From: an uncultured Selenomonadaceae bacterium
Lineage (GTDB): Bacteria; Bacillota; Negativicutes; Selenomonadales; Selenomonadaceae
Assembly: GCA_905236255.1 (NCBI GenBank)
Contig: CAJOPK010000131.1
Span: 1-12,411, forward strand
Length of the DNA: 12,411 bases
Reading direction: 5' to 3'
Shown here: piece by piece, positions 1 to 6,844 of the stretch
How positions within the stretch are numbered: position 1 is the first letter of the stretch
Layout: the number at the start of each line of letters is the position of its first letter
Program-made: the position numbers and the translations under genes
The notes under the pieces: generated by a model
The model's database searches: none
Seen by the model: only the letters and a program-made list of their open reading frames with translations
Told to the model about the DNA's origin: nothing

Positions 1-417
1 GATAGTGTATTCAGAGCCCCAAACGTCATTGTCAATCGTGCCGGGAAGTCCGACAATCGGGATACCCGTTTCCTTGCTCAAAATGGACGCACCGCGCAAA
101 CTGCCGTCACCGCCGACGACGACCAAGCCCTGAATACCGCGATCGACAAGATTTTTGTAGCCGAGCATGCGACCTTCCGGAGTGGCAAAGCGTTTGCAAC
201 GAGCCGTCCCCAAAAAAGTGCCGCCGCGCTGAATAATATCGCTTACGTCTTTTGACTGCATTTCAAACATATCTTCATCAAGCATACCGTGATAGCCGCC
301 GCGAATACCCCAAACTTTTACACCTTGATGAAGCGCGGTTCTGGTCACCGCACGAACCGCCGCATTCATTCCCGGACTGTCGCCGCCCGAGGTCATTACC
401 GCAATACTTTTAAGCAT
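1..417 (-). CDS. pfkA: ATP-dependent 6-phosphofructokinase, N-terminal part (cut by window edge)
   Basis: Phosphorylates fructose-6-phosphate to fructose-1,6-bisphosphate with ATP, the committed cytosolic step of glycolysis. The 139 codons visible begin MLKSIAVMTSGGDSPGMNAA, the nucleotide-binding start of the family. They continue through GGTFLGTAR (Arg equivalent to E. coli Arg72), GGDGS and PGTIDND, which carries the catalytic Asp. Gly in GGDGS and Gly (not Lys) in PGTIDND point to the ATP-using rather than the pyrophosphate-using type. The start is ATG at 415-417, preceded by GGAGG (426-430 on the complement) at 8 nt. The family is about 320 residues, so roughly 180 are missing beyond position 1. 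It is divergent from the exported protein at 743. Its link to the mannitol operon is metabolic only: MtlD makes its substrate. Identification is secure. Confidence 0.96.
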   Translation of the reverse strand, partial: MLKSIAVMTSGGDSPGMNAAVRAVTRTALHQGVKVWGIRGGYHGMLDEDMFEMQSKDVSDIIQRGGTFLGTARCKRFATPEGRMLGYKNLVDRGIQGLVVVGGDGSLRGASILSKETGIPIVGLPGTIDNDVWGSEYTI

Positions 418-492
418 AACCGAATCCTCCTCTGCCCGAATTACATAATCATCAAGCGACCTGACGGAACGCCGCAAAAAAATTTTGTTTAT

Positions 493-520
493 ATTATCAT
501 AATGTACGGGATTTTTTCAA
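493..520 (-). promoter_or_regulatory. Probable pfkA promoter
   Basis: Read on the minus strand there is TTGAAA (515-520) and GATAAT (493-498) with a 16-bp spacer. Each box is one mismatch from the sigma-70/sigma-A consensus. An A/T-rich tract lies directly upstream. Transcription would start near 486, giving a leader of about 70 nt before the pfkA ATG. It was recognised by eye only. Confidence 0.5.
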
Positions 521-675
521 TAAATATTTTTTTCGCAATCCGGCAGGAAAAATGTCAAACTTTATCGTAATTGCGGAACGTTCTTGTGATATTTTGTTCC
601 GGGTACCGGTCAAAAAAATTACTCCGGGAGCGAAAAGGTCGATTTTGCCTCATATTGACAAATTTTAAGAAAAAG

Positions 676-706
676 CTAACACATTTTTAACAATCGGCGG
701 TATAAT
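676..706 (+). promoter_or_regulatory. Candidate promoter of the LPP20-like gene
   Basis: A perfect TATAAT at 701-706 lies 36 bp before the ATG at 743. The best -35 box is CTAACA (676-681) with a long 19-bp spacer, so the -35 element is weak. A perfect TTGACA at 655-660 is too far away (40 bp) to pair with this -10. The TATAAT and its distance to the gene are the main support. Confidence 0.42.
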
Positions 707-742
707 TCGACGAAAGAAAAAATTTTGAGGAGAGTGATTTAA

Positions 743-2041
743 ATGAAGATGTCAAAATTAATCAAGATTGCGGCATCGGCATTTGCGATTGTCATAATGA
801 CCGTTGCGAGTGTTTTTGCGGCACCGGTCGGCGGCGCAGATTGGTCAACCGGCAGCATCAGAGTTATCGGCACCGGAATAGCTCCGCCGACTGCCGTCAG
901 TGCGGCTCAAGCGAGAATGCTTGCGCGCAGAGCGGCCGTTGTCGATGCCCATCGGCAATTTGTGGAAATTATAAACGGAGTCAGGGTCACCGGCGATACA
1001 ACCGTCGAAAATATGATGACCTCTTCGGATACCACACGCATACGGGTTGAAGGGATTGTAAAGGGCGCGCAGGTCATAAGAGAAAATAACCTTCCCGGCG
1101 GGGCTTATGAAGTCGAAATGGAAATTCCTCTTTTCGGCACATCCAATCCGCTTGCCGGCGCAATTCTCGAACGCCCGACGACTCAAGTTGCCTTCCCGGA
1201 TCTCGTTCCGGAAGTCGCTCCGTCCGTTCCCGCATACGATGCGACAACTCCGATTAAAACCCGTCTTGAAGTGACGACAACAACCACGACCACCACAACG
1301 ACAACAACCACCACGACAACCTCCGCAACCGCTTCGTCCGAAATTCCGGCACCGACGATTGCACCGGCAAAAAAAACCGTAACCCCGCCGGCAGGCGACG
1401 CGACTGCGCCGGGAACGCAAATTAAAACTCCGGCACCGGCAACAACGGTACCCGCCAAAACAGTAAAAAAACCGGTAAGCGATGCGACCGCGTCAAGAGC
1501 GGAACTTGAAACTCCGGCAGCGCGTCCGTCCGGTTCGTCCTCAAATTCTTCCGGCGGATCCGTTCTTCCGAGCCTTCCTTCGGTTCCGAGTGTAACTCCT
1601 TCGATTCCGAGCGTTACGCCCTCCGTACCGTCGGTAACTCCTTCCGTTCCTTCGGCTCCGAAAGCTCCGGAAATCACCGAGCCGCAACTTCCCAAAAATG
1701 CAAAGGCGATCGGCGGTTATACCGGTCTTATAATCGACTGTCGCGGACTGAATCTGCAGCCCGCAATGAGTCCGGTAATTACCAACGTAAAGGGCGACAA
1801 GATTTACGGGCACAAAAACCTTGATTACGACAAAGTTATCGAAAAAGGTATGGCAGGTTATCAGACCGGCACCGAAGGCGATCTCAGCCGCGCCGGATCA
1901 AATCCGCTTGTTTTGAAAGCCGTCCGCGTTGACGGAAACGGTGCCAATCCGGTTTTGAGCGTTGCCGATGCAAACCGCGTTTTGGTGGAAAATCAATCTT
2001 CCGGTTTCCTTGAAGAACTCAACGTCGTTTTCTTGAGATAA
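743..2041 (+). CDS. Exported LPP20-like protein with Thr-rich and Pro/Ser/Val repeat linkers
   Basis: A 432-residue envelope protein of unknown function. Residues 1-26 form a Sec signal peptide (basic start, hydrophobic core, cleavage likely after SVFA). Residues about 36-132 resemble the LPP20 lipoprotein domain: GTGIAPP, then a helix ARMLARRAAVVDAHRQFVE, then VEGIVKGAQVI. There is no lipobox cysteine, so it should not be lipid-anchored; the only Cys is residue 333. A low-complexity linker follows, with 16 consecutive Thr (178-193) and a PS(V/I)PSVT repeat (276-306). A globular C-terminal domain of about 115 residues (YTGLIIDCRGL, NPVLSVADANRVL) ends the protein. In my recollection that N- and C-terminal pairing occurs in Negativicutes, which fits a diderm Firmicute. 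The start ATG has GAGGAGAG at 727-734, 8 nt away. It is monocistronic, closed by the terminator at 2071. Confidence 0.88.
   Translation: MKMSKLIKIAASAFAIVIMTVASVFAAPVGGADWSTGSIRVIGTGIAPPTAVSAAQARMLARRAAVVDAHRQFVEIINGVRVTGDTTVENMMTSSDTTRIRVEGIVKGAQVIRENNLPGGAYEVEMEIPLFGTSNPLAGAILERPTTQVAFPDLVPEVAPSVPAYDATTPIKTRLEVTTTTTTTTTTTTTTTTSATASSEIPAPTIAPAKKTVTPPAGDATAPGTQIKTPAPATTVPAKTVKKPVSDATASRAELETPAARPSGSSSNSSGGSVLPSLPSVPSVTPSIPSVTPSVPSVTPSVPSAPKAPEITEPQLPKNAKAIGGYTGLIIDCRGLNLQPAMSPVITNVKGDKIYGHKNLDYDKVIEKGMAGYQTGTEGDLSRAGSNPLVLKAVRVDGNGANPVLSVADANRVLVENQSSGFLEELNVVFLR
1274..1321 (+). repeat. Poly-threonine tract, 16 consecutive ACN codons
   Basis: Sixteen uninterrupted Thr codons use a mixture of ACG, ACA and ACC, encoding residues 178-193 of the LPP20-like protein. 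The mixed third bases mean this is not a pure trinucleotide microsatellite. It begins the disordered linker between the two folded domains. On the opposite strand it creates a spurious poly-Val reading frame. Confidence 0.9.
1568..1660 (+). repeat. Heptapeptide repeat PS(V/I)PSVT in the linker
   Basis: Residues 276-306 are built of seven-residue units PSIPSVT, PSVPSVT and PSVPSAP, preceded by the degenerate lead-in PSLPSV. Codons differ between copies, so the repeat is kept at the protein level rather than being a fresh DNA duplication. It is probably an extended, rigid spacer through periplasm or cell wall. Confidence 0.85.
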
Positions 2042-2070
2042 CGGAAAACTTTTTCGGCACGGATAAATAT

Positions 2071-2102
2071 AAAAAGTTCGGATGAATAAATCCGAACTTT
2101 TT
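2071..2102. terminator. Bidirectional intrinsic terminator
   Basis: A perfect 13-bp stem pairs 2071-2083 (AAAAAGTTCGGAT) with 2090-2102 (ATCCGAACTTTTT), with loop GAATAA. T runs end both orientations. It lies between the convergent LPP20-like gene (stop at 2041) and CofE-like gene (stop at 2138) and can serve both. Confidence 0.9.
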
Positions 2103-2137
2103 TCGTGTTCAATCAAAAAAATTTTTGGAAAAAATCT

Positions 2138-2794
2138 TTACCTGCCGCTTTCCTGTCTTTGACGGAAGTTTTTCAAAATGCAAATCGGCGTTTTCTGTGA
2201 CGCATTTCCGAAAGGATTGTCGATAAGCAAATTTGACGCAAGTTCCGCATTCATTCCGGGTGTGGCTCCGACAATTCGCGATCTCTTCAAATCGTTTACG
2301 TCGGCAATCATTGCGCCGAAACAACCGAGTCTTTCCTTCAAAGCCGCGCAGACTTTTTCCGGTTCTTCCGGCCCGTAAACAACGCATTTGTCAAAAGGCG
2401 GCATTGTACCGGTTACATCGTCAATCAAAGCCGCCTGACGACCGCCCCACTTGTAAAAAAGTCCGCGCTGACCGATAACTTTTCCCACAAATCCGGCGAA
2501 CAGCGCAAAAGCCACGCGCCACTCCCCTTCCTTTTCCATAAGCGACTGCATACCGTGCGGAGTGGCAAGACTTCCGTAATCCGGAATAAATCTGCAACAA
2601 ATCCGGGCAAGGCAACTTATTTTGAGTTCGTCCGGACGGACAATGTTTCCCTGCGTAATCGCCACGACACTTTCGGCAACCGTGATAACGTCATCCGGAC
2701 CGATTTTGCCTTTCGTATATTTTTCGACGGCATCGACAATATCATCTTTCGGAGTCAATATTCTTGTCGGTACCGGAATTATTTCGACAGCCAT
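2138..2794 (-). CDS. F420-0:gamma-glutamyl ligase (CofE)-like protein
   Basis: A 218-residue soluble protein resembling the CofE/F420_ligase family, whose known members add glutamate to coenzyme F420-0 using GTP. The family-like signature is near the start: IIPVPTRILTPKDDI (5-19) and DDVITVAESVVAITQGNIVRPDEL (34-57). Later stretches include RQAALIDDVTG (119-129) and GATPGMNAEL (177-186). No F420 biosynthesis gene is seen nearby, so the true substrate is unknown, as for many bacterial homologues. The ATG at 2792-2794 is preferred over an in-frame TTG one codon upstream, because GAGGAGG lies 7 nt from the ATG. That ribosome site overlaps the stop codon of the preceding membrane-protein gene, so translation is probably coupled. 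The family call is fairly sure; the function is not. Confidence 0.78.
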   Translation of the reverse strand: MAVEIIPVPTRILTPKDDIVDAVEKYTKGKIGPDDVITVAESVVAITQGNIVRPDELKISCLARICCRFIPDYGSLATPHGMQSLMEKEGEWRVAFALFAGFVGKVIGQRGLFYKWGGRQAALIDDVTGTMPPFDKCVVYGPEEPEKVCAALKERLGCFGAMIADVNDLKRSRIVGATPGMNAELASNLLIDNPFGNASQKTPICILKNFRQRQESGR

Positions 2795-2806
2795 CAAAAA
2801 GCCTCC

Positions 2807-3343
2807 TCAATCTTTAACAAGTTCCACGCCGACCAATACGGCGAGTTCTTCCGCAGTCAGGATAATTCTCGCAATGGAAAAATGCATCGGACTGCGCCCG
2901 ACTTCGCGATAAATAAATTCAATCGGAAAATCGACCATGTGACTTACCGCCTCTTCCAATGTCATTCCCTTGCGTGCCGTCAAAGTCACTTTCGCAACCA
3001 AATTCACGCTTTCTTTGTGTTCCAAAACCAACGCCTCAAAATAATCGTCCTCACGGGGTTTTCCTTCTCTTTCGGCTTTTCCTCTGACGGCAATTCCGTC
3101 GTACTGCTCAAAAGGAAGTTGAGGTTTGACGTAAGCATCGACAATCATCGCGCTTTGAGTACCTTCGTTGCGAAATTCTATCGTCGTGGACAACGTCAAA
3201 GATTTTTCGTCCCGTTCCTCAATTTTAAAGGGCGTTCTGCTTTCCAATTTCGGAACAACTTTTTCGTATCTGCCTTTCCAATAATTCGTAACCGCCGCAA
3301 GTGCGACGATTAGTATAATTGCCAATCCTCCAACTGTAGACAT
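2807..3343 (-). CDS. Small single-pass membrane protein, function unknown
   Basis: I do not recognise the family. The protein is 178 residues with an N-terminal hydrophobic helix (about 4-20, VGGLAIILIVALAAVTN). The rest is a soluble domain rich in alternating beta-like segments, including LTLSTTIEFRNEGTQSAMIV and ESVNLVAKVTLTARKG. That pattern suggests a beta-sandwich held at the membrane surface, probably outside the cytoplasm. The frame stays open 38 codons further upstream. I chose the ATG at 3341-3343 because GGGAGG sits 8 nt before it and the upstream part has no ribosome site and lies across a promoter candidate. It is the first gene of a pair with the CofE-like gene, whose ribosome site overlaps this stop codon. 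Function may therefore be tied to that enzyme, but this is inference. Confidence 0.75.
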   Translation of the reverse strand: MSTVGGLAIILIVALAAVTNYWKGRYEKVVPKLESRTPFKIEERDEKSLTLSTTIEFRNEGTQSAMIVDAYVKPQLPFEQYDGIAVRGKAEREGKPREDDYFEALVLEHKESVNLVAKVTLTARKGMTLEEAVSHMVDFPIEFIYREVGRSPMHFSIARIILTAEELAVLVGVELVKD

Positions 3344-3404
3344 CAAATTTACCTCCCAAGATTTATGCCGATCGTTCAAAATATGCATCAACGGATTATC
3401 TGAA

Positions 3405-3432
3405 ATACTACCGGAAAAAAAATATTCGTCAA
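3405..3432 (-). promoter_or_regulatory. Candidate promoter for the membrane protein/CofE-like pair
   Basis: On the minus strand TTGACG (3427-3432) and TAGTAT (3405-3410) are separated by 16 bp. The -35 box is good and the -10 box moderate. The -35 lies within AATATT-CGTC-AATATT (3421-3436), a small symmetric motif that could be an operator. Transcription from here would give a leader of about 55 nt before the ATG at 3343. Confidence 0.42.
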
Positions 3433-3453
3433 TATTTTTTGAGATTATTTTCA

Positions 3454-5274
3454 TCAAAATTCCGTCTTAACTTTAAACAAAAACAAAATCAACGCCGCAA
3501 GCGAAATAAATTCCGCATTTTGCCAAGATTTTTGACCGATGTATTTTATCGTTACATCATTTTTGCCGGCGGGAACGTCTGCATACATTACATGAAATTC
3601 TCCGGAAGAAAGATTTAAATTTTCGCCGGCGGAAGTTTTTGCAGCATAAACCGGATAGTAAAACAGAGGCAGACGAATTTTTGTCGGTTCCGGCGCGTTT
3701 GAAGTGAATTTGACGGTCATACCTTTTTTTTCAAAATTGCTTATAAATTCTTCCGTCCCTATAATGCCGAACGGACAAATTTTTTTTACGGCATTTGATA
3801 GTTCAATGTAAAACCATTCCGAATTTTGCGTCGAATGATTTTCATTCATAAACTTTAAGACCATTTCTCCAAAATCCGAATATGTGTAATCGTAAGACAA
3901 ATACCCCTCTTGAATAATTTTATCGGAATCCTTTTCAATTCCCACAAAATCAATAATCGGGATATTTTTGTATTTTTCCGGCAAATTGTCAATGTTGATT
4001 GCGGCATTTCGGGCGTAAACCTCCGTTGTGGAATTTGCGTAAGTTTGTCTGAAGGATACGGTGAATGAAGAGTCCAAATCTTCAGCGACATTAAAATTTG
4101 TCGTAAAAATTATTATACAAAAAGCAACGATTGTGCTCCGTCCAAAATTAAGCCGCTCAAAAAATTCCGTCGCCGCAATTCCAAAAGAAATTGTCCATGC
4201 CAAAGTTGTATATACCAAAAATCTGTAAGCGAATTGGAATTTTGCGAAAAAATCTTCCAAAACCGGGAAATTTTCGACGAGCCGCCACGGAAAAATTTCA
4301 AGTGCCGTCAATGTAAAAAATATTCCCGTCAAAAGCATTGTGAAAAAAGTTTTGTCAAATTCGCCGTCTGTTTTTTTCATGAATTTTCTGCAGAGGACAA
4401 ACACGGTTAAAATTGCCAACATCAACATAAAAAAAATTCCGGAAAAGCCTTCCAATTCCCAAAAAACTTTCGGTGACCAAAGCCATTTATTTAAAAATTC
4501 GTTGAAGTAAGATGAAACGTGTTTCATAAAAAAATCGTATTGATTGTAAAAACTGATGAAGGGTCCGTAAAACCAAATGTTGAGCAACGCCGTAAAAACT
4601 GCCGACTTAACAAACGCAAAAAATTTTTCCCGTTCAAAAAGTTTCCGGAAAGATACGAGAGTCAAAACGCTTGCCGCAATTATCAAAAGCAACGAACTCA
4701 AAATGTGAGATTGCAAAACTCCGGTAAATCCGAGTACGACAGAGATCCAATATTTCGGGGATTCGTTCAGCATAAGCCAAAGACTTATCAGGGCAAGCGG
4801 CATAAAAGCCAACGCCGAAAATTCACCGACGGCGGCTCTGGTTTGCAGATCGACCAATCTGTACAAATATCCGATATAAATTAAAGCAGTAATTCCGCCG
4901 GCTCTGTAAGATTGAAAAAACCGGGAAAAAATCCAAAGCCCGACAAAACCGGTGACAAAATTCATGAACAAGATGAAAATTTTGTAGCAGTCAAGCAAAT
5001 CCGCACCGAAAATTCTAAAGACGGCGGGAACATACAAAAACAAATCCGGGTAAAAAAATCCGGCGGGGTAACCGTATCCGTTAAAAAAATCCCCGTAAAT
5101 TTTTACCGGAAATTGTCCGCCGATCAATCCGTCGGCGATTCCCTCAATTCTGCACAGGTGAAAACGAATATCATGACCGTAAGGAAAATTCCCGACAATA
5201 AATTGCGCGCTTGATGCAAGGGAAAAAATCCCGACAATCACAAGCCAAAAAATTTTTTCGTTTTCATATTTCAT
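3454..5274 (-). CDS. Polytopic GT-C/YfhO-type membrane protein (PF10131-like)
   Basis: A protein of about 606 residues with many predicted membrane helices, of the bacterial group labelled '6-pyruvoyl-tetrahydropterin synthase-related membrane protein', which resembles GT-C glycosyltransferases such as YfhO. The first extracytoplasmic loop carries GHDIRFHLCRIEGIADGL (33-50) and GYGYPAGFFYPDLFLY (66-81). Acidic/His residues at this place are typical of GT-C active sites (Asp35, His39). A soluble domain of roughly 180 residues follows the helices, and a last hydrophobic segment closes the protein. Acceptor and donor are unknown. The start is uncertain. The ATG at 5272-5274 lacks a well-placed ribosome site; GGAG at 5295-5298 is 20 nt away. 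An in-frame TTG at 5281-5283 is 11 nt from it. It follows the MEMO/AMMECR1 gene after 28 nt and is likely cotranscribed. Composition looks more A/T-rich than mtlA or gpmI. Confidence 0.8.
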   Translation of the reverse strand: MKYENEKIFWLVIVGIFSLASSAQFIVGNFPYGHDIRFHLCRIEGIADGLIGGQFPVKIYGDFFNGYGYPAGFFYPDLFLYVPAVFRIFGADLLDCYKIFILFMNFVTGFVGLWIFSRFFQSYRAGGITALIYIGYLYRLVDLQTRAAVGEFSALAFMPLALISLWLMLNESPKYWISVVLGFTGVLQSHILSSLLLIIAASVLTLVSFRKLFEREKFFAFVKSAVFTALLNIWFYGPFISFYNQYDFFMKHVSSYFNEFLNKWLWSPKVFWELEGFSGIFFMLMLAILTVFVLCRKFMKKTDGEFDKTFFTMLLTGIFFTLTALEIFPWRLVENFPVLEDFFAKFQFAYRFLVYTTLAWTISFGIAATEFFERLNFGRSTIVAFCIIIFTTNFNVAEDLDSSFTVSFRQTYANSTTEVYARNAAINIDNLPEKYKNIPIIDFVGIEKDSDKIIQEGYLSYDYTYSDFGEMVLKFMNENHSTQNSEWFYIELSNAVKKICPFGIIGTEEFISNFEKKGMTVKFTSNAPEPTKIRLPLFYYPVYAAKTSAGENLNLSSGEFHVMYADVPAGKNDVTIKYIGQKSWQNAEFISLAALILFLFKVKTEF

Positions 5275-5302
5275 TTTGTTCAAAAATTTTTTCACTCCAA
5301 TT

Positions 5303-6697
5303 TTAATGATGGCGGATAACCTCAAAACGCCAAAGTTTTACTTTTTCTCGCGGGGAAATGTTGCCCTTCCGCCTTGCGATTGAAATTTGTTCTTCCACCG
5401 TGTCAATTCCGTCCAAATCCGGCAACAAAAGCCCGCGCTTGCCGTCACTTTCAACGATAACGCCGTATTTTTTTACGTCCAAATCCTCCGTCGAAAAAAT
5501 TCTCTCCGGCTCCGTCAAAACATCAACACTGTACTCAATGTCGTCAAGTTCCGATTCTTCAACGGGAGAAAATCTCGGATCTCTCGAACAGGCGGAAATT
5601 GCATTTTGCAAAATTTCTTCCGCAACACTTCCGGTCGTCGGCATAATCGTCCCGATACAACCGCGAAGTTCCCCGTCTTTATGCAGACTGACGAAAGCAC
5701 CGGCTTGACGGGCGGTCATTTCTTCCGGCAAATTTTTCGGAAGCTGCGCCGGCTTGTGAGTTTTTACGAAAGTTTCAAGACTGAAACGCGCCAATTTTAC
5801 ATAATCGTCCTCATGACTTTTTCTTTCCGCAGACTCTTTCTTTTTAAAGTCGGCAAGCAGATTCTCAAAATTTCTCGAATCGTTTCTGCCGGCAAATTCA
5901 AACCACAAAACTCCGTAACCCACTCCGAAAGTTCCTTCATACGATAAAAATTCGCTTTTGATTTCGGTTTTGTCGGCAGTCCCCGCCATAATCCAAAACG
6001 ATCTCAAGCCACATTCTGCGGCACGATTGCACATTTTCGGATCCATTGTAAGCAATTTCAGAAAATCGCCGGTCTTTAAATTTTGGATGACTTCTTTGTC
6101 AAATTCCGGGCCTTCCGGGACAAAGCCGTAAGGACCGTCCTCTTTGAGTTTATGAGACAAATCACCGCTTGCAATCATCACAACGCGCCGATTCAATTTT
6201 TCCGCAGTCTTTTTGATAACCTCGCCAAATTTATAATGAACGGCGGCGGAAAGTCCGGACAAGCCGATTCTTACAAATTTTACTTTGTCGAAATTCAATC
6301 CGGCAAGCTCCAAAAATCGCAGGGGTATCATTGTGCCGTGATCCAAATCCGGATTTCTTTCTCCGATTTTTCCCGCCGGCAAATTTTCATTCATCGCCGC
6401 CTCGCTCAATTTTTGAGAAAAATCCGAATCATATTTTACCGTCAAAGAAACCTGCGGCGCGCGAAATTGTGACATATTTCCCTTTGCAAATTCGCCCGGC
6501 GAAATGTGGAAGTAATCGGAATACATTATCGAATGAGGACTTGTTATTATGATCGTTTCCGGATCAAGTTCGACAATTCTGCGCGAAATTTCTTTGTAAG
6601 CATCGGAAGTTGCGATAATTTTTTTCTCTTCTCCTTTTCCGACTTCCGGCAAAATTATCGGCGGATGGGGGACGACTGCCGCTGCAAGTATACCCAT
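5303..6697 (-). CDS. MEMO-AMMECR1 fusion (AmmeMemoRadiSam system protein A/B)
   Basis: A 464-residue cytosolic two-domain protein. Residues 1 to about 270 are a MEMO/class III extradiol-dioxygenase-like domain. Its conserved metal-site-type motifs are VPHPP (His11), SPHS (His55), DLDHG (His120) and SGDLSH (Asp179, His182). Residues about 295-464 form an AMMECR1 domain with the hallmark LRGCIGT (344-350). The two are known partners of a radical SAM enzyme in the so-called AmmeMemoRadiSam system, whose reaction is not established. No radical SAM gene adjoins it here; the next gene is a membrane protein. I chose the ATG at 6695-6697: the ribosome site GAAAGGA ends 10 nt before it, whereas an ATG three codons upstream would be only 1-2 nt from that site. 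It is separated from mtlD by a terminator, so it needs its own promoter. A TTGACA at 6771-6776 has no clear -10 partner. Confidence 0.9.
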   Translation of the reverse strand: MGILAAAVVPHPPIILPEVGKGEEKKIIATSDAYKEISRRIVELDPETIIITSPHSIMYSDYFHISPGEFAKGNMSQFRAPQVSLTVKYDSDFSQKLSEAAMNENLPAGKIGERNPDLDHGTMIPLRFLELAGLNFDKVKFVRIGLSGLSAAVHYKFGEVIKKTAEKLNRRVVMIASGDLSHKLKEDGPYGFVPEGPEFDKEVIQNLKTGDFLKLLTMDPKMCNRAAECGLRSFWIMAGTADKTEIKSEFLSYEGTFGVGYGVLWFEFAGRNDSRNFENLLADFKKKESAERKSHEDDYVKLARFSLETFVKTHKPAQLPKNLPEEMTARQAGAFVSLHKDGELRGCIGTIMPTTGSVAEEILQNAISACSRDPRFSPVEESELDDIEYSVDVLTEPERIFSTEDLDVKKYGVIVESDGKRGLLLPDLDGIDTVEEQISIARRKGNISPREKVKLWRFEVIRHH

Positions 6698-6774
6698 TTT
6701 ACACATTTCCTTTCAAAAAAACTTTGTCGAAATATTTCTTCAATCCGGCGAAAAATCCTTTAAATATGAATGTC

Positions 6775-6812
6775 AAAACTCCCGTTCGACAAAATTTGCG
6801 AACGGGAGTTTT
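6775..6812 (-). terminator. Terminator of the mannitol operon
   Basis: A 14-bp perfect stem pairs 6775-6788 (AAAACTCCCGTTCG) with 6799-6812 (CGAACGGGAGTTTT) around a 10-nt loop. It lies 33 bp past the mtlD stop. On the minus strand it ends in four U residues; on the plus strand the T run is longer (seven), though no plus-strand gene reads into it. It should isolate mtlAD from the MEMO/AMMECR1 gene. Confidence 0.85.
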
Positions 6813-6844
6813 TTTATAAAGGGTGTCGGATTTTATGAGAAATA

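Larger units (their letters stand above)
418..742. other. Divergent intergenic region between pfkA and the LPP20-like gene
   Basis: This is 325 bp without a credible gene. It holds a pfkA promoter candidate (493-520), a promoter candidate for the rightward gene (676-706) and both ribosome binding sites. A weak inverted pair GGAAC (575-579)/GTTCC (596-600) lies between the promoters. There is also an isolated TTGACA at 655-660 with no -10 box at normal distance. A 93-codon open frame crossing 289-570 overlaps pfkA antisense, has no ribosome site or familiar sequence, and is taken as chance. No riboswitch or terminator was recognised here. Confidence 0.6.

Noticed and set aside
289..570. 93-codon plus-strand frame between pfkA and the LPP20-like gene
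   Set aside because: It begins inside pfkA on the opposite strand and covers the pfkA promoter candidate. It has no ribosome site and no recognisable product.
845..1420. 191-codon minus-strand frame rich in Cys, Arg and Gly
   Set aside because: Antisense to the LPP20-like gene; low-complexity composition typical of a wrong frame.
1183..1695. 170-codon minus-strand open frame with a long poly-Val run
   Set aside because: It is the antisense shadow of the Thr-rich linker (ACN on one strand reads as valine codons on the other). It has no ribosome site and no recognisable domain.
2555..3313. 252-codon plus-strand open frame
   Set aside because: It spans two minus-strand genes antisense, including their junction. 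The product is basic and Phe/Asn/Arg-rich, with no familiar motif and no ribosome site.
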